The notes beneath the pieces are model-generated. The model worked only from the letters and a program-made list of their open reading frames with translations, was not told the origin of the DNA and ran no database searches. Positions 44,481 through 54,959 of a DNA stretch of 64,000 bases are shown piece by piece; position 1 is the stretch's first letter, and every line of letters begins with the position of its first letter. The position numbers and the translations under genes were made by a program. The DNA lies in assembly GCF_013282575.1 (NCBI RefSeq), contig NZ_JAAAYE010000017.1:1-64000 (forward strand), in the 5' to 3' direction. This DNA is from Paraburkholderia sp. NMBU_R16. Its GTDB lineage: Bacteria > Pseudomonadota > Gammaproteobacteria > Burkholderiales > Burkholderiaceae.

Positions 44481-45920
44481 TCATGACTCCACGCGGGAGT
44501 GCATCGCTTCGCTCGGCTCGGACATCGCCTGCGAGCAGGATGGTATAGGTACCCGTGCGCCTTTTTCGTCTTCCACCCGGTTCCGTCCGCCGGCCTTCGC
44601 TTGATATAGAGCGGAGTCGGCATTGGCGAGCAACGCTTGCGGTCTTGCACTGGACAGACATTGACTCGACGCATGCCCGATCGACACCGTGACATAGGGC
44701 GAGCTTTTCGAAGGCGTGGGCAACTGCAGATCCGCGATCGAGCGGCGCAAGTGCTCCGCGATGGCCAGGCCGGTTTGCCGATCGCAGTCCGGCAGCACGG
44801 CCATGAATTCCTCTCCACCGTATCGCGCGATGAAGCCGGCGGGATACCGCAATTGCGCGTCAAGCGTCTGCGCGACACGCCGCAGGCATTCGTCGCCGGC
44901 CAGATGTCCGAACGCATCGTTATACGCTTTGAAATGATCGACATCGACCAGCAGGACGCCGAGCGGACGATTGGATTCGGTCGCAAGCGTGAATTCACGG
45001 CGATAGCGCTCGTCGAAATACGCCCGATTGAGCAGGCCCGTGAGCCCATCGCGCACCGACGACTCTTTGAGTGCACGATGTGCCTCGGCCAACTTTCTAT
45101 AAAGTCCGCTGGTCTCGTACATCAGCATGCCCAGGAGCGCGCTGGCCGATGCCATCGACGCGAGGCGCGCCGCATACCAGCCGACGCTGTACCGCGCTCC
45201 CGCGGCGAGCGTCAACGTGACGTCGACCAACTCCGCGAGCAGTGCGATGGCAAGCCACAAGTCCATCGACGTTTTTAGCCGAGTGACCATAGCGTGCGTG
45301 ACGAGTGCGCCGGCGCAGATCGCTTCGACGATGAGCAGCGCGGGGCCGGGCGTCAGATGCCGATAGTACGGCGTGCTGGAAACCAGATTCGGCAGCAGGC
45401 CATGCTCCCCGATGGCAACCCCGGACAATGCAATCGACAGCGCGATCGATGCGACGATTGCGAGGGCGCCACGCCGGTGTTCCGAGCGATTGTCGATAGG
45501 CGGCCGCGTCCGCGCCGCCAGCGCGAGTGTGACCAGCAGTGGAAATCCTCCATGCCAGAGCAGCCAGGTCCAGATGGAGGTTTGTCGTCCGGCGCCAAGC
45601 AGGCCCGTGGCTGAAAACACCCCCGGGAAGACGATCAAATGAATTGCCGCGGTGATGCTCGTGAAAGCATAGGCGCTCGCGAGCACAGCGAATACGAACC
45701 GTCGCGATGCTCGATATTGCGTCCAGAGCAAAAAAGCGGTCAGCGCTGCCGTGAGCGTCACCGACGTCGCGAAGATGGGCATGAACGGCGGCACGACGAT
45801 GGCTTGAGCTTTCGCGTGCGGCCAGACGAATAGCGCGGCGCAAATCAGGACGGTCGCCGCGATAGCGGCTGCAAAACGGTGCCGCTTCGTAGCGGTCAAA
45901 TGAATAAGCGTGACTTCCAT
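44481..45920 (-). CDS. Diguanylate cyclase with seven- or eight-helix membrane sensor
   Basis: A 479-residue protein. Residues 15-270 hold about eight membrane helices (ICAALFVWPHAKA; GALAIVASIALSIALSGVAI), a MASE4-like sensor; a GGDEF domain follows (DGLTGLLNRAYFDERYRREF, 368-372 GGEEF). GGEEF is a fully active variant, so cyclic-di-GMP should be made. No RxxD inhibitory site lies in front of the motif, so product feedback is likely weak. The signal sensed is unknown. No good ribosome-binding site precedes ATG 45920. Confidence 0.9.
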   Translation of the reverse strand: MEVTLIHLTATKRHRFAAAIAATVLICAALFVWPHAKAQAIVVPPFMPIFATSVTLTAALTAFLLWTQYRASRRFVFAVLASAYAFTSITAAIHLIVFPGVFSATGLLGAGRQTSIWTWLLWHGGFPLLVTLALAARTRPPIDNRSEHRRGALAIVASIALSIALSGVAIGEHGLLPNLVSSTPYYRHLTPGPALLIVEAICAGALVTHAMVTRLKTSMDLWLAIALLAELVDVTLTLAAGARYSVGWYAARLASMASASALLGMLMYETSGLYRKLAEAHRALKESSVRDGLTGLLNRAYFDERYRREFTLATESNRPLGVLLVDVDHFKAYNDAFGHLAGDECLRRVAQTLDAQLRYPAGFIARYGGEEFMAVLPDCDRQTGLAIAEHLRRSIADLQLPTPSKSSPYVTVSIGHASSQCLSSARPQALLANADSALYQAKAGGRNRVEDEKGARVPIPSCSQAMSEPSEAMHSRVES

Positions 45921-46219
45921 AGTCCGGTCCGGGCTAGCACGGAGCAGTGAAACGCAGACTGTCGGGAACCGAACGGTGGCGTGCGAGCTGCGATGAGAAT
46001 TTGGATGTCATATTATGCCGGACCGGGTTCGCCGCATCGACGCTATCGCCCCGGTGTTGCGGGCGCGCCTGCAGCCGCGCCGCATCGGCAAGCACCCATA
46101 ACGCCGATAACGGCCGATATGCGCGAAACTTGAGGCCTGAAACCTTTCGCCGCGCATGAACTGCCGAGTAGATAATTCAGCGGTACCGGCAATAACAGCA
46201 ACCGCCAAGGAGAACTGAC

Positions 46220-46705
46220 TTGATTCGCTCGGCAACACCAGAAGATGCGGCGTCGATCGCCAGCCTCTACAACCACTACGTGGAGAACACGACCATCTCG
46301 TTCGAGACCGAGTTCGTTTCCGCGGAGGCGATGCGTTCCCGCATCCTCGAAGTGACCGAGGCCGGTCTGCCCTGGGTGATTGCGGAGCGAGCCCGTCAGG
46401 TTGTCGGTTACGCTTACGCAAGCAAGTGGAAGGGCCGCTGCGCGTACCGGTTTTCCGTCGAAAGTTCGGTCTACGTTGCCGCGGGGCATACGGGTCAGGG
46501 CATCGGTGTCGAGCTCTACGAGGCGCTGATCGCTCGATTGCGCGAGGGCACCACGCATGTCGTCATCGGTGGCATAGCGTTGCCGAACGAGGGAAGTCAA
46601 GCGCTCCACGAACGCTTCGGCTTCCGGAAAGTCGCGCACTTCGAGCAGGTAGGATTCAAGTTCGGGCGCTGGGTCGATGTGGGGTACTGGCAACTCATTC
46701 TGTGA
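46220..46705 (+). CDS. Phosphinothricin/methionine sulfoximine acetyltransferase-like GNAT
   Basis: A 161-residue GNAT enzyme of the Pat/Bar/YncA family: IRSATPEDAASIASLYNHYV, NTTISFETEFVSAEAMRSRI, then ESSVYVAAGHTGQGIGVELY (CoA loop) and ERFGFRKVAHFEQVGFKFGR. It probably acetylates glutamine-synthetase inhibitors such as methionine sulfoximine. The start is TTG 46220, with AAGGAG upstream at good spacing. Confidence 0.9.
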   Translation: MIRSATPEDAASIASLYNHYVENTTISFETEFVSAEAMRSRILEVTEAGLPWVIAERARQVVGYAYASKWKGRCAYRFSVESSVYVAAGHTGQGIGVELYEALIARLREGTTHVVIGGIALPNEGSQALHERFGFRKVAHFEQVGFKFGRWVDVGYWQLIL

Positions 46706-46720
46706 AGCGGAACTGGCCGA

Positions 46721-47653
46721 TCAAAGCGGCTCGATCAGATCCTTCGCAAACGAACGGCAATAAGTCGAGCACGCATCCTGCGCGGCGTTGACAGCGGCGT
46801 TGACCGTCACGCTGGCGTCCACCGGCCGGCACAGCGAGACGACGATCGGCGGGGGCATCGGCGTCAGCGGCAATTCGACGAATTCGCCGCTGCGCAGCGC
46901 ATCGGCAACGAAAAGACGTGGGATGGCGGCCACCCCATAGCCGTCGCGAATCAGCTGAACGATGGCCGCAACCGACGGCGAGCAAGTGATGCGCGTCGTT
47001 TCCTGCGCTAATCCGTGCTCCCGCGCGAGCGCATGAACGATGCTTTCCAGTGCGACCTGCGGGGCCGTGCCGCGACCGAACGTCAGCAACGGACGTTTGA
47101 GCACACGCAGCGCAAGCCCCGATTTGCGCGGCGACAGCAGCCCGCGCCGTGCGATCCACCGAACCGGGTAGCTTGCAACGGCGCTCGACACGACCTTCGT
47201 GCTATCGATACCCTCCACACGAATCGCAAGATCGAGCTCGCCGTTGAGCAGGCGCCGTTGCAACACGGCGCTCGTATCGACGGTCAGGTCGATTTCGAGC
47301 TTCGGGAAATGGGCGTTCAGATGCGCGATGTAGTGCGCGAGCCAGCTATGCACGACCGTCTCGATCACACCAAGCCGCAACTTGCCGCCCACTACCACTT
47401 TCTGTCCCGCCGCCTCCCGCAACGCGCGCACCGCGTCGACCACGTTCGCCGCCAAGCCGAGCAGGCCCACGCCGGCCGGCGTCAGCCGGAACTTCGGCGT
47501 GCTGCGATCGATGAGCTGGCATTTGAGTTCGTCTTCGAGCGAGCGAATCCGTAGCGAGATCGCGGCGGGCGTAGCGTGTAACGCCCGCGCGGTCGCTCTG
47601 AAGCTCTCGAGCTGGGCGAGTGTGACGAAGGTTTCGAGAAAGCGGGTGTTCAT
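46721..47653 (-). CDS. LysR-family transcriptional regulator
   Basis: A 310-residue regulator: N-terminal winged helix (RFLETFVTLAQLESFRATAR; TPAAISLRIRSLEDELKCQL) and effector domain (GKLRLGVIETVVHSWLAHYI). It is divergent from the YcsI hydro-lyase/MFS pair, 305 bases apart, and probably activates it. ATG 47653 fits the family start; an upstream ATG at 47725 exists. Confidence 0.9.
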   Translation of the reverse strand: MNTRFLETFVTLAQLESFRATARALHATPAAISLRIRSLEDELKCQLIDRSTPKFRLTPAGVGLLGLAANVVDAVRALREAAGQKVVVGGKLRLGVIETVVHSWLAHYIAHLNAHFPKLEIDLTVDTSAVLQRRLLNGELDLAIRVEGIDSTKVVSSAVASYPVRWIARRGLLSPRKSGLALRVLKRPLLTFGRGTAPQVALESIVHALAREHGLAQETTRITCSPSVAAIVQLIRDGYGVAAIPRLFVADALRSGEFVELPLTPMPPPIVVSLCRPVDASVTVNAAVNAAQDACSTYCRSFAKDLIEPL

Positions 47654-47958
47654 TGTCGGATTATGAATGCGCCAAAAATCGACAAAGACCCTGCACAGAG
47701 CGCGGGCTGGCTTCGAAGCCAGCATTCACATTCGATCGCGTGCGCCGACTTCGGCAACATGCGCGCTTTGCCCTGCCAGCATTGGAGACTCGCGGAGCGC
47801 AGGCGCTGGAAATGCCCGGTACTCGTCGACGATCGATCCGGGAAGACCCTGACAACGGTGTCAAGTTTTTTTTAACATAAACGATCACAAATATTAGCTG
47901 GCACGGTGATTTTGACGCGCATAGGCTTCGTTTCATGCTTCGCGACCACGAGATTTCC

Positions 47959-48729
47959 ATGCCATACGAATTCCGTCAGCAGGTCCGCACCCGGCGGTTC
48001 AACGGACCGACGGCAGGCCATTGCGGCGAGTACGCCCAGGCGAACCTCGCTATCCTGCCGAAAGCCTATGCCGAGGACTTTCTCCGTTTTTGTCAGCGCA
48101 ATCCCAAGGCTTGTCCGCTGCTCGCAGTCGGGGAGCCCGGACAAGGACATGTTCCGGCCCTCGGGCGCGACGTCGATGTTCGTACCGACGTGCCCGGCTA
48201 CAACGTCTATCGTGACGGTGTGCTGGCCGAACAGCCGCGCGACATCGTCGAATATTGGCGCAGCGATCTCGTCGTCTTCGCGATCGGCTGTTCGTTTTCA
48301 TTCGAGCAGATGCTTGCGTCGGACCGCATTCCATTGCGGCATATCGAGGAGAACGTCAACGTGCCGATGTATCGCACGTCGATTGCCAACCAGGCCGCCG
48401 GCCCGTTCGGTGGGCAGCTCGTTGTTTCGATGCGGCCGATGAGCGGGGCGCATGCGGTGCGGGCGGTGCAGATCACGAGCCGCTTCCCCGGCGTGCACGG
48501 CGCGCCCGTGCATATCGGCAGCCCGGCGGCCATCGGCATCGAAGACTTGAACCGGCCCGACTTCGGCGATGCGGTCACCGTTCGCGAGCACGAGTTGCCG
48601 CTCTTCTGGGCATGCGGCGTCACCCCGCAAAGCGCGATCGAAAGCGCACGACTGCCGTTCGCGATCGCACACAGGCCCGGGCACATGCTCGTGACCGATA
48701 TCCCCAACGCATCGCTCGCGATCCTGTGA
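47959..48729 (+). CDS. YcsI/DUF1445-family putative hydro-lyase
   Basis: A 256-residue soluble protein of the DUF1445 (YcsI, D-glutamate cyclase-related) family: [40 protein letters not shown], then [15 protein letters not shown] and [20 protein letters not shown]. The Cys in GCSFSFE is conserved. Members probably dehydrate or cyclise small acids. ATG 47959 is preferred over 47935. It is 42 bases ahead of an MFS gene and forms an operon with it. Confidence 0.88.
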   Translation: MPYEFRQQVRTRRFNGPTAGHCGEYAQANLAILPKAYAEDFLRFCQRNPKACPLLAVGEPGQGHVPALGRDVDVRTDVPGYNVYRDGVLAEQPRDIVEYWRSDLVVFAIGCSFSFEQMLASDRIPLRHIEENVNVPMYRTSIANQAAGPFGGQLVVSMRPMSGAHAVRAVQITSRFPGVHGAPVHIGSPAAIGIEDLNRPDFGDAVTVREHELPLFWACGVTPQSAIESARLPFAIAHRPGHMLVTDIPNASLAIL

Positions 48730-48771
48730 GCCGATACGGCACCATCAAGCTGATTGTTCGGAGAAGCTGTC

Positions 48772-50082
48772 ATGACTACGGAAGCCCACTACGCCGGTAG
48801 CGCACCGGCCCCGGAGCCCGAGGCGCCTTTGCCCGCGTCACCGGGCCTCTTCGGCTGGTATGCACACACGAGCCGCGGCGAACGTCGCGCCTTTTGGAGC
48901 TGCAAGATAGGTTATGCGCTCGACGCGATGGACACGCAGTTTCTCAGCTTCGTGATTCCGGCGCTGATCGCGAGCTGGGGGCTGACCAAAGGCGAAGCAG
49001 GGCTCATCGGCACGGTGACACTGCTCACGTCGGCCCTCGGCGGATGGATTGCGGGCATTCTGTCGGATCGCATCGGCCGCGTGAGGACGTTGCAGATCAC
49101 GATCGTGTGGTTCGCGTTTTTCACGCTGATGTGTTCATTGACGCAAAACTATACGCAATTGCTCGTCGCGCGCGGCTTGATGGGTTTTGGTTTCGGCGGT
49201 GAATGGACCGCGGGCGCAGTGCTCATCGGCGAAATCATCCGCCCGCGCGATCGCGGCAAGGCAGTCGGCATGGTGCAGGCGGGATGGGCCATCGGCTGGG
49301 CGGTGTCGGCCGGGCTTTATACGCTGGTCTTTTCGCTGATGCCGGCCGATACGGCCTGGCGTGTGCTGTTTGCCCTGGGCGTGCTGCCGGCGCCATTCGT
49401 CATCTTGATCCGCCGGCTCGTCGACGAACCTGAAATCCACCGCCAGCAACAGCAACGTGAAGCGGCCGATGGCCAGCGCACCTCGTTTCTCGAAATCTTC
49501 GGCGGCGGCGTCTGGTTCACGACGCTGCGCGTGGCTGTACTGGCAACGGGCGCGCAAGGCGGCTACTACGCGATCACGACCTGGCTGCCCACCTGGCTCA
49601 AAACCGAGCAGCATCTGAGCGTGGTCGGCACCGGCGGATATCTGGCCGTCGTCATTGCCGGGTCCTACGCGGGCTATCTCTGCGGTGCGCTTTCGAGCGA
49701 CCGCTTCGGACGGCGCCTGACGTTCATTCTTTTCTCGGTGGCGTCGATGCTGATCGCGCTCGTCTATACGCGCGTTCCAATGAGCAACGAAGTGCTGCTG
49801 GTGCTTGGGTTCCCGCTCGGCTTTTTCGCGTCGGGGTTGTTCGCGGGCATGGGCGCGTTCATGACGGAGCTCTTTCCAACGCGTATTCGCGGGTCCGGCC
49901 AGGGCTTTTGCTATAACTTCGGCCGCGCCGTCGGCGCGACGTTCCCGTTCCTGATCGGGCTCGTCGCGCAGAAGATGTCGCTTGGCTCGGCCATCGGCGT
50001 ATTCGCGGCGATCGCCTACGGCGTCGTCGTACTCGCTGCGATCACGTTGCCGGAAACACGCGGGGCGGCACTCGAGACCTGA
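48772..50082 (+). CDS. MFS transporter for an organic acid (AAHS/sialate-type)
   Basis: A 436-residue, twelve-helix major facilitator: the D-x-x-x-G-R-R-type loop [40 protein letters not shown] (typical of the organic-acid:proton group) and [20 protein letters not shown]. Together with the preceding hydro-lyase it suggests uptake and use of a small carboxylate. GGAG stands upstream of ATG 48772. Its last 67 bases overlap the convergent allA end. Confidence 0.9.
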   Translation: MTTEAHYAGSAPAPEPEAPLPASPGLFGWYAHTSRGERRAFWSCKIGYALDAMDTQFLSFVIPALIASWGLTKGEAGLIGTVTLLTSALGGWIAGILSDRIGRVRTLQITIVWFAFFTLMCSLTQNYTQLLVARGLMGFGFGGEWTAGAVLIGEIIRPRDRGKAVGMVQAGWAIGWAVSAGLYTLVFSLMPADTAWRVLFALGVLPAPFVILIRRLVDEPEIHRQQQQREAADGQRTSFLEIFGGGVWFTTLRVAVLATGAQGGYYAITTWLPTWLKTEQHLSVVGTGGYLAVVIAGSYAGYLCGALSSDRFGRRLTFILFSVASMLIALVYTRVPMSNEVLLVLGFPLGFFASGLFAGMGAFMTELFPTRIRGSGQGFCYNFGRAVGATFPFLIGLVAQKMSLGSAIGVFAAIAYGVVVLAAITLPETRGAALET

Positions 50083-50651
50083 GCGTCTTCGTGCAGGTTC
50101 GACGCCTGCTTCACGTGCGGCGCCTCGAGCGCATCAAGGGCATCGAGCGCATGGAGGGCAACGGCATCGGGGATCGTCCAAGGCTCGCTCAACTGAACCT
50201 CTTCGCAATTGGCACCCGCCCCGCCGCGATCGATGACGATGAAGTCGCGGCGCTCCCCGAGCGCGAGCAACGGGTGGTGCCAGACTCCCTTGGCATAGTT
50301 GACGCCTTGCCAGCCGCGCGTCACGAAGGCGCGCAGCTGTCCTGCGTCGAGCGTGCCGCGCGGGGCGACCACGATGAGGTAAGGCGCATCGCCGATCGGT
50401 ATGAACGCCTGCGAGCCGAGCGGATGGCGCTCCATCATCCGAATCTCGATCGGAAAGCGAAACGGCTGGGCGCGGAACACGTTGACGAGCGCGCGCCCAC
50501 CCGCATCGCCGACATCGATGTTGGCGAGATCGTGATAACGCTCGGTCGTGCCCGCGTTGATCGGAAAGTGACGGGCACCGTCGAGCTCGATGACGTCGCC
50601 GAACGGCGCAAATGCTTCGCGCGTGAGCGGCTCGATTTCGAGGAATTTCAT
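50016..50651 (-). CDS. allA: Ureidoglycolate lyase
   Basis: A 211-residue enzyme that splits ureidoglycolate into glyoxylate and urea, the last step of allantoin use through allantoate. The cupin-like core is clear: [40 protein letters not shown], then [20 protein letters not shown], with family His and Glu. The C-terminal ~45 residues (after PDAVALHAL) are extra. Its ATG overlaps the allantoicase stop, so translation is coupled. Confidence 0.93.
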   Translation of the reverse strand: MKFLEIEPLTREAFAPFGDVIELDGARHFPINAGTTERYHDLANIDVGDAGGRALVNVFRAQPFRFPIEIRMMERHPLGSQAFIPIGDAPYLIVVAPRGTLDAGQLRAFVTRGWQGVNYAKGVWHHPLLALGERRDFIVIDRGGAGANCEEVQLSEPWTIPDAVALHALDALDALEAPHVKQASNLHEDAQVSSAAPRVSGNVIAASTTTP

Positions 50652-51658
50652 CGTTTCGGACTCCCGAACAGCCGGAGACGCGAGACACCGCCGTCGGGGA
50701 CGATATTGAATCGCACATGGGTCACGGGCCCGTTGTCGACGATCTCACCGGCAAACGTATGGTTCGCGTCCATTTGCAGCCGTTGCTCCGGCAGCAGGAC
50801 GGGCCAGAACATCGATTGCGTCACGAGCGACTCGTCGGTCCCGCCCGTGACGGACGCAGCCTGGATCGAGCAACGGTCCGGGTAGTTGCCCTTGAAGTGC
50901 GCCGTGTCGACTTCGATGCGGTGAATCTCGCCCGGATGCGCGAGCGCGACGATGCACCAGTCGTTGCCGGGTTCGCGACGACGGCGCGTTTCCCATCCAT
51001 CGCCCATATTGACGCCGCGTCCCGGCATCAGCATGTTCGAGGCGAGCCCGAAGTGCTGATTGTTCGCCGTCACGACATAGGCGCCGTTTTCCATCGCCGC
51101 GAGATTGACGGTATCGGTGTTCGCGAGCCGGCTCCAATCCACCTGCGGCTGACCGTAGACGCGCAGGCGTGCGAGGCCGCCATCAGGATACAGATTGATG
51201 CGCAGGTGCGTGAATGGGCGATTCGCCTCGATCGCATGATAGTGATGCGCATTGCCCGAGAGCGCGACCGACGGCAGGATCTCGACCCACTCGCTCGACG
51301 GTCCCGGTTCGCCTTCAGTGCAGGTCGCCTCGATCGAAGCCGCCGGCGGGAAATTGCCGGTGAAATGGCTCGTATCGAGATCGACGCCTTTGACGATACC
51401 CGGCCGCGCCAGTTTGACGATGCACCAGTCATGACCGGTCGTACGTTTGCGGCGCGTTTCCCAGCCGTCCATCCATTTGCCGTGGTCGTCGTATTTGCCC
51501 GGAATGAAAACGGCGGCCTCGGGGTTGAGCATACGGTCCTTGGGTGCGAAGAACTCATCGCTTGCTTCGAGCGCTTGCGCGCCGAGCCGCGGGTCGGCGA
51601 GATTGACATAGCGCCGGGTGAACGCCGGAGCGTTCGGGTCTAACGAAACGATAGCCAT
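50648..51658 (-). CDS. alc: Allantoicase
   Basis: A 336-residue enzyme hydrolysing allantoate to ureidoglycolate and urea. It has the family's two similar halves: [20 protein letters not shown] and [20 protein letters not shown], with [20 protein letters not shown] and [20 protein letters not shown]. It sits between dctA (65 bases upstream) and allA (4-base overlap), so the three form an operon for ureide breakdown. Confidence 0.95.
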   Translation of the reverse strand: MAIVSLDPNAPAFTRRYVNLADPRLGAQALEASDEFFAPKDRMLNPEAAVFIPGKYDDHGKWMDGWETRRKRTTGHDWCIVKLARPGIVKGVDLDTSHFTGNFPPAASIEATCTEGEPGPSSEWVEILPSVALSGNAHHYHAIEANRPFTHLRINLYPDGGLARLRVYGQPQVDWSRLANTDTVNLAAMENGAYVVTANNQHFGLASNMLMPGRGVNMGDGWETRRRREPGNDWCIVALAHPGEIHRIEVDTAHFKGNYPDRCSIQAASVTGGTDESLVTQSMFWPVLLPEQRLQMDANHTFAGEIVDNGPVTHVRFNIVPDGGVSRLRLFGSPKR

Positions 51659-51723
51659 GATGTGATGTCGATGTCCTAGGGTCTGTTTACATATGGAACG
51701 AGCGACGGATGCAATCGCGGCGA

Positions 51724-53052
51724 TCAGCCAGCGCGCGCTGCTGCGGGGGCGTGGGGCGCGGCACCGGAAGACGGCACTTGCGGTATGAATTCGAGGCCAG
51801 CCTCGCCATCCAGCACGCGCTTGGCGCGTGCGCGGTCGATGTCGTTTTCCCAGGCCGCCACCACGATTGCGGCGACGCAATTGCCGATCAGATTCGTGAC
51901 CGCACGCGCAATGCCGACGAACCAGTCGACGGGCAGGATCAACACGAGCCCGAGCACGGGTATGGCGGGAATCGCGGAGAGCGTCGCGGCCAGGATAACG
52001 ATGGCCGAGCCAGGAATGCCGTGTGCGCCCTTCGACGTCACCAGCGATACGAGCACGATGACGATCAGATCGTGCATCGAGAGCGGGGTGTTGGTGGCCT
52101 GCGCGATGAAGAGAACCGCCAGCGTGAGGTAAATCGAAAACCCGTCGAGGTTGAACGAATAGCCCGTGGGGATCACGAGACCGACGGTCGAATCCTTGAT
52201 GCCGAGCCACTCGAGTTTACGCATGACTTGCGGCAGCACGGCGTCGGACGATGCGGTGCCGAACACGATCGACAGCTCGTCCTTGAGGTAGCGTATCAAC
52301 TTGAAGATGCTGAAACCCGCGATCCGCATGGCAATACCGAGCACCACGCAGACGAACACGATGCAGCTCAAATAGAAGACGGCGACGAGCAAACCCAATT
52401 GCTTGAGCGACGTGATGCCGTATTTGCCGGTCGTGAACGCAATGGCGCCGAGCACGCCAAGCGGCGCGAGCTTGATGACGAAACCCATCACGCAAAAGAG
52501 CGCCTTGGCGAGATCGTCGATGAAGCCCGACACGCGTGCCGCCTTGTCTCCAAGCAGCGACAGGGCGGAGCCGAACAACACCGAGAACACGAGAACCTGA
52601 AGAATGTCGCCCTTGGCGAACGAATCGGCGATCGTGTCCGGGATGATCTTCAGCAGAAAGCCGCCGACGTCCTTCAGGCTTTTCGCGTGCTCGGTGTAAG
52701 TATTGAGCGCGCTCGCGTCGACGGTACGCAGGTCGATGTTCATTCCCGCGCCGGGGTGGATGAACCATGCCAGCAATGCGCCGATGACGAGCGCGATCGT
52801 CGTCATCGCCTCGAAGTAGAGGATGGCCTTGCCGCCTACGCGCCCGACCTTGCGAAGGTCGCCTGCGCTGGCCATGCCGCTCACCACCACGCAAAAGACG
52901 ATGGGTCCGACCACCATCTTAATGAGCTTGAGAAAGCCGTCGCCGAGCGGACGCAGCGCTTCGCCGGCATGCGGGAACAGCGCACCGATGGCCACGCCGG
53001 CGATGAGCGCTACGACCACGCGCCCGAAAAGGGAATTCAGAAATCGCGACAC
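51724..53052 (-). CDS. dctA: C4-dicarboxylate:cation symporter DctA
   Basis: A 442-residue DAACS-family transporter with about eight membrane helices and two re-entrant loops: [20 protein letters not shown] with the Ser-rich hairpin, [20 protein letters not shown] (family signature) and [20 protein letters not shown]. It imports succinate, fumarate, malate or orotate with protons. It starts at GTG 53052 with GGAGG upstream. First in the operon with alc and allA; perhaps it supplies a ureide-related or carbon substrate. Confidence 0.95.
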   Translation of the reverse strand: MSRFLNSLFGRVVVALIAGVAIGALFPHAGEALRPLGDGFLKLIKMVVGPIVFCVVVSGMASAGDLRKVGRVGGKAILYFEAMTTIALVIGALLAWFIHPGAGMNIDLRTVDASALNTYTEHAKSLKDVGGFLLKIIPDTIADSFAKGDILQVLVFSVLFGSALSLLGDKAARVSGFIDDLAKALFCVMGFVIKLAPLGVLGAIAFTTGKYGITSLKQLGLLVAVFYLSCIVFVCVVLGIAMRIAGFSIFKLIRYLKDELSIVFGTASSDAVLPQVMRKLEWLGIKDSTVGLVIPTGYSFNLDGFSIYLTLAVLFIAQATNTPLSMHDLIVIVLVSLVTSKGAHGIPGSAIVILAATLSAIPAIPVLGLVLILPVDWFVGIARAVTNLIGNCVAAIVVAAWENDIDRARAKRVLDGEAGLEFIPQVPSSGAAPHAPAAARAG

Positions 53053-53108
53053 AGTCTGCCTCCATTCGATAATGAGTCGGTAACGGCGCGGTGGCCAGAC
53101 TGGTCGAA

Positions 53109-53164
53109 CTGGTCAGACCGGACTCGTTATTGCGGATATTAGAAACCCAATATGCGAGCGTCAA
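53109..53164 (-). promoter_or_regulatory. dctA operon promoter with GntR-type operator
   Basis: On the minus strand TTGACG (complement of 53159-53164), 17 bases, TAATAT (complement of 53136-53141) is a near-consensus promoter. The dyad CTGGTCAGACCGG (53109-53121) follows its -10 element, overlapping the likely transcription start, so a bound repressor would block initiation. The same core, GGTC-x-x-ACC type, recurs at the opposite promoter. Confidence 0.6.
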
Positions 53165-53231
53165 GGTGCGATCGAAGGGGGTTAACCCGTGCCGCGGCTC
53201 CGTCCCGTCGCCGGAACGTTGCTGGGGGCGG

Positions 53232-53275
53232 TTGCGGCGGCGACTGCCCGCTCGTAATACACTACCGGTCTGACC
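53232..53275 (+). promoter_or_regulatory. gntR promoter with matching operator
   Basis: TTGCGG (53232-53237), 17 bases, TAATAC (53255-53260) precedes GGTCTGACC (53267-53275), the reverse complement of the GGTCAGACC at 53111-53119. Its placement after the -10 matches the dctA side, so the regulator is probably autoregulated. Confidence 0.55.
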
Positions 53276-53297
53276 GCCTAAATCCGACCCGCCGCGC

Positions 53298-54074
53298 ATG
53301 AACAGCATTCCGCAAACCGTCACCGAGGCCGCGATCTCCACGATTCGCGAGCGCATTCAGCAAGGGATTTATCCTGTCGGCAGTCTGCTGCCTGCTCAGC
53401 GACAGCTCTCGGAGGAGCTCGAGATCAGCCGCGCTTCGTTGCGCGAGGCGCTTTCGACGCTGGAGGCGCTCGGGCTCGTGACCATCCGCGCGGGAAAAGG
53501 CGTCTATGTCAGCCGCGCTCGGGCCGCCCGGACTCAGCGTTGGCGCTTCGCCGATCAGGTCTCGCTGCCGGACACCTATCAGATGCGCTTTGCGCTCGAA
53601 GGCTTCGTTGCGCGGCTGGCGGCTCTCGCCGTCGGCGACGAGGATCTCGCGGTGCTCGATCAGAACGTGGAGGCATTGCGCGTTGCGCTCGTCGAGGGCG
53701 ATTTCGAGGCGGCGGCCGCGCTCGATTTCGAGTTCCACATGCGGATCGTCGCGCTGGCCGGCAATTCGGCCATCGAGTCGATATTGCGCAACAGTGCGGA
53801 GATCATGCAGGAAAGCCAGCGGCTGCCGTTCTATCAACGGGAGCTCGCGCTCTCGACGCATCGCGAACACACGGCGATCGTCGAGGCGCTGAGGCGGCGC
53901 GATGCCAATCGCACGGGGCGTGCGATCGAGGCGCATATCGTGGCCGCGGCACAGCGCGCCGGCGTCCACTTTCCCGTGCCGACGGGAGCGGGCGCCGCGC
54001 CGGTCCTCGAGACCCCCGGCGGTGCGGCGGCGAAGGAGCCGCGCCGAACCGGCAAGGTTGCGTCGTCGCGATAA
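53298..54074 (+). CDS. GntR regulator of the FadR subfamily
   Basis: A 258-residue regulator with an N-terminal winged helix (ISTIRERIQQGIYPVGSLLP; ELEISRASLREALSTLEALG) and an all-helical FadR/FCD effector domain with metal-ligand-like residues (DFEFHMRIVALAGNSAIESI; THREHTAIVEALRRRD). It is divergent from dctA-alc-allA and probably represses it, with an allantoin-pathway or dicarboxylate compound as effector. A disordered Ala/Pro tail of ~35 residues follows the domain. Confidence 0.92.
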   Translation: MNSIPQTVTEAAISTIRERIQQGIYPVGSLLPAQRQLSEELEISRASLREALSTLEALGLVTIRAGKGVYVSRARAARTQRWRFADQVSLPDTYQMRFALEGFVARLAALAVGDEDLAVLDQNVEALRVALVEGDFEAAAALDFEFHMRIVALAGNSAIESILRNSAEIMQESQRLPFYQRELALSTHREHTAIVEALRRRDANRTGRAIEAHIVAAAQRAGVHFPVPTGAGAAPVLETPGGAAAKEPRRTGKVASSR

Positions 54075-54116
54075 TCGGCGCTGCAAGCGCCGATTCAGCG
54101 CGGAGCGCTTTTCAAC

Positions 54117-54959
54117 TCAGCTCGGCTCCTTCGCGGTGGACGGCCGTGAACGCAACTGTTCGTGAACGTCGTGCGACAAGGCGAGCAATGCCGGCCGATC
54201 GATCCCGCTCGAGATCGCATAACCGAAATCGCCATCCACCCAGTAAAAAACATTGACGGGACCGTCGCGATAGAGCGCGAAAGCCGTCGTATCGGCACTC
54301 GCCTTTCGGTGCGAGATCGATAGCGTCACCCGCCGGCCCTGCGTGTCTCGATACATGAACATCGCCATCTCGCCGTCGGCATCATGCAGCAGACGGCCGC
54401 CCATCAGCTCATATCCGCTGCGTAACAATATCGGCGGATGAATGTCGGTGCCGAGCTTGGCGGAGAGCCATCGTACGAAGTCCTGCTCGTGGCTCGCACC
54501 GAGTTGCGAGGGCCGCTCCACGGTCGGCATGTAAACGACGTGCGCGATGGCAGCGCGGCGCGCGAACGTCTGGCTTGCATCGGCTCGAACGGCGCCTGTC
54601 TCGCTCGAGCCCGCAACCGATGTGGTGCGCTCGTGGCCTATCCGCATGCCACCTTCCGCCCCGATGCCGATGCCGATCAACAGTGCGGCGGCAAGACCTG
54701 CGAACCAGGGCCAATTGGCGGTTGTACGCCTGCGCTGCAGCGCGGCCGGCCGAAGGCGCTCCGGGACGGGTTCTGCGAGGACGCGGTCGTAGCGCTCGCG
54801 AAGCAGCGCATTGAGCGCGAAATAGTCGTTCAGGCGAGCGGCGAGCGCCGGGTCGCGCGCAATCGCCTGGTCGACGCGCGCACGCTCTTCGTCCGACAGC
54901 ATTCCGTCGACATACGCGTGAAGTACTTCGTCACCGATCGGGTTCGTTTTATCGGTCAT
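54117..54959 (-). CDS. Transmembrane anti-sigma factor
   Basis: A 280-residue protein that should hold the adjacent ECF sigma factor. An N-terminal ASD-like part (DEVLHAYVDGMLSDEERARV; ALAARLNDYFALNALLRERY) lies in the cytoplasm, one membrane helix follows (WFAGLAAALLIGIGIGAEGG, about 85-104) and the periplasmic part has VVYMPTVERPSQLG and FRALYRD-like strands (MAMFMYRDTQGRRVTLSISH). Release probably needs a periplasmic signal or redox change. Coupled to the sigma gene (ATGA). Confidence 0.88.
   Translation of the reverse strand: MTDKTNPIGDEVLHAYVDGMLSDEERARVDQAIARDPALAARLNDYFALNALLRERYDRVLAEPVPERLRPAALQRRRTTANWPWFAGLAAALLIGIGIGAEGGMRIGHERTTSVAGSSETGAVRADASQTFARRAAIAHVVYMPTVERPSQLGASHEQDFVRWLSAKLGTDIHPPILLRSGYELMGGRLLHDADGEMAMFMYRDTQGRRVTLSISHRKASADTTAFALYRDGPVNVFYWVDGDFGYAISSGIDRPALLALSHDVHEQLRSRPSTAKEPS

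Noticed and set aside
50648-52210. Extended 520-codon form of the allantoicase gene
   Set aside because: Its first 184 codons run antisense-phase through the dctA end; ATG 51658 matches the normal family start.
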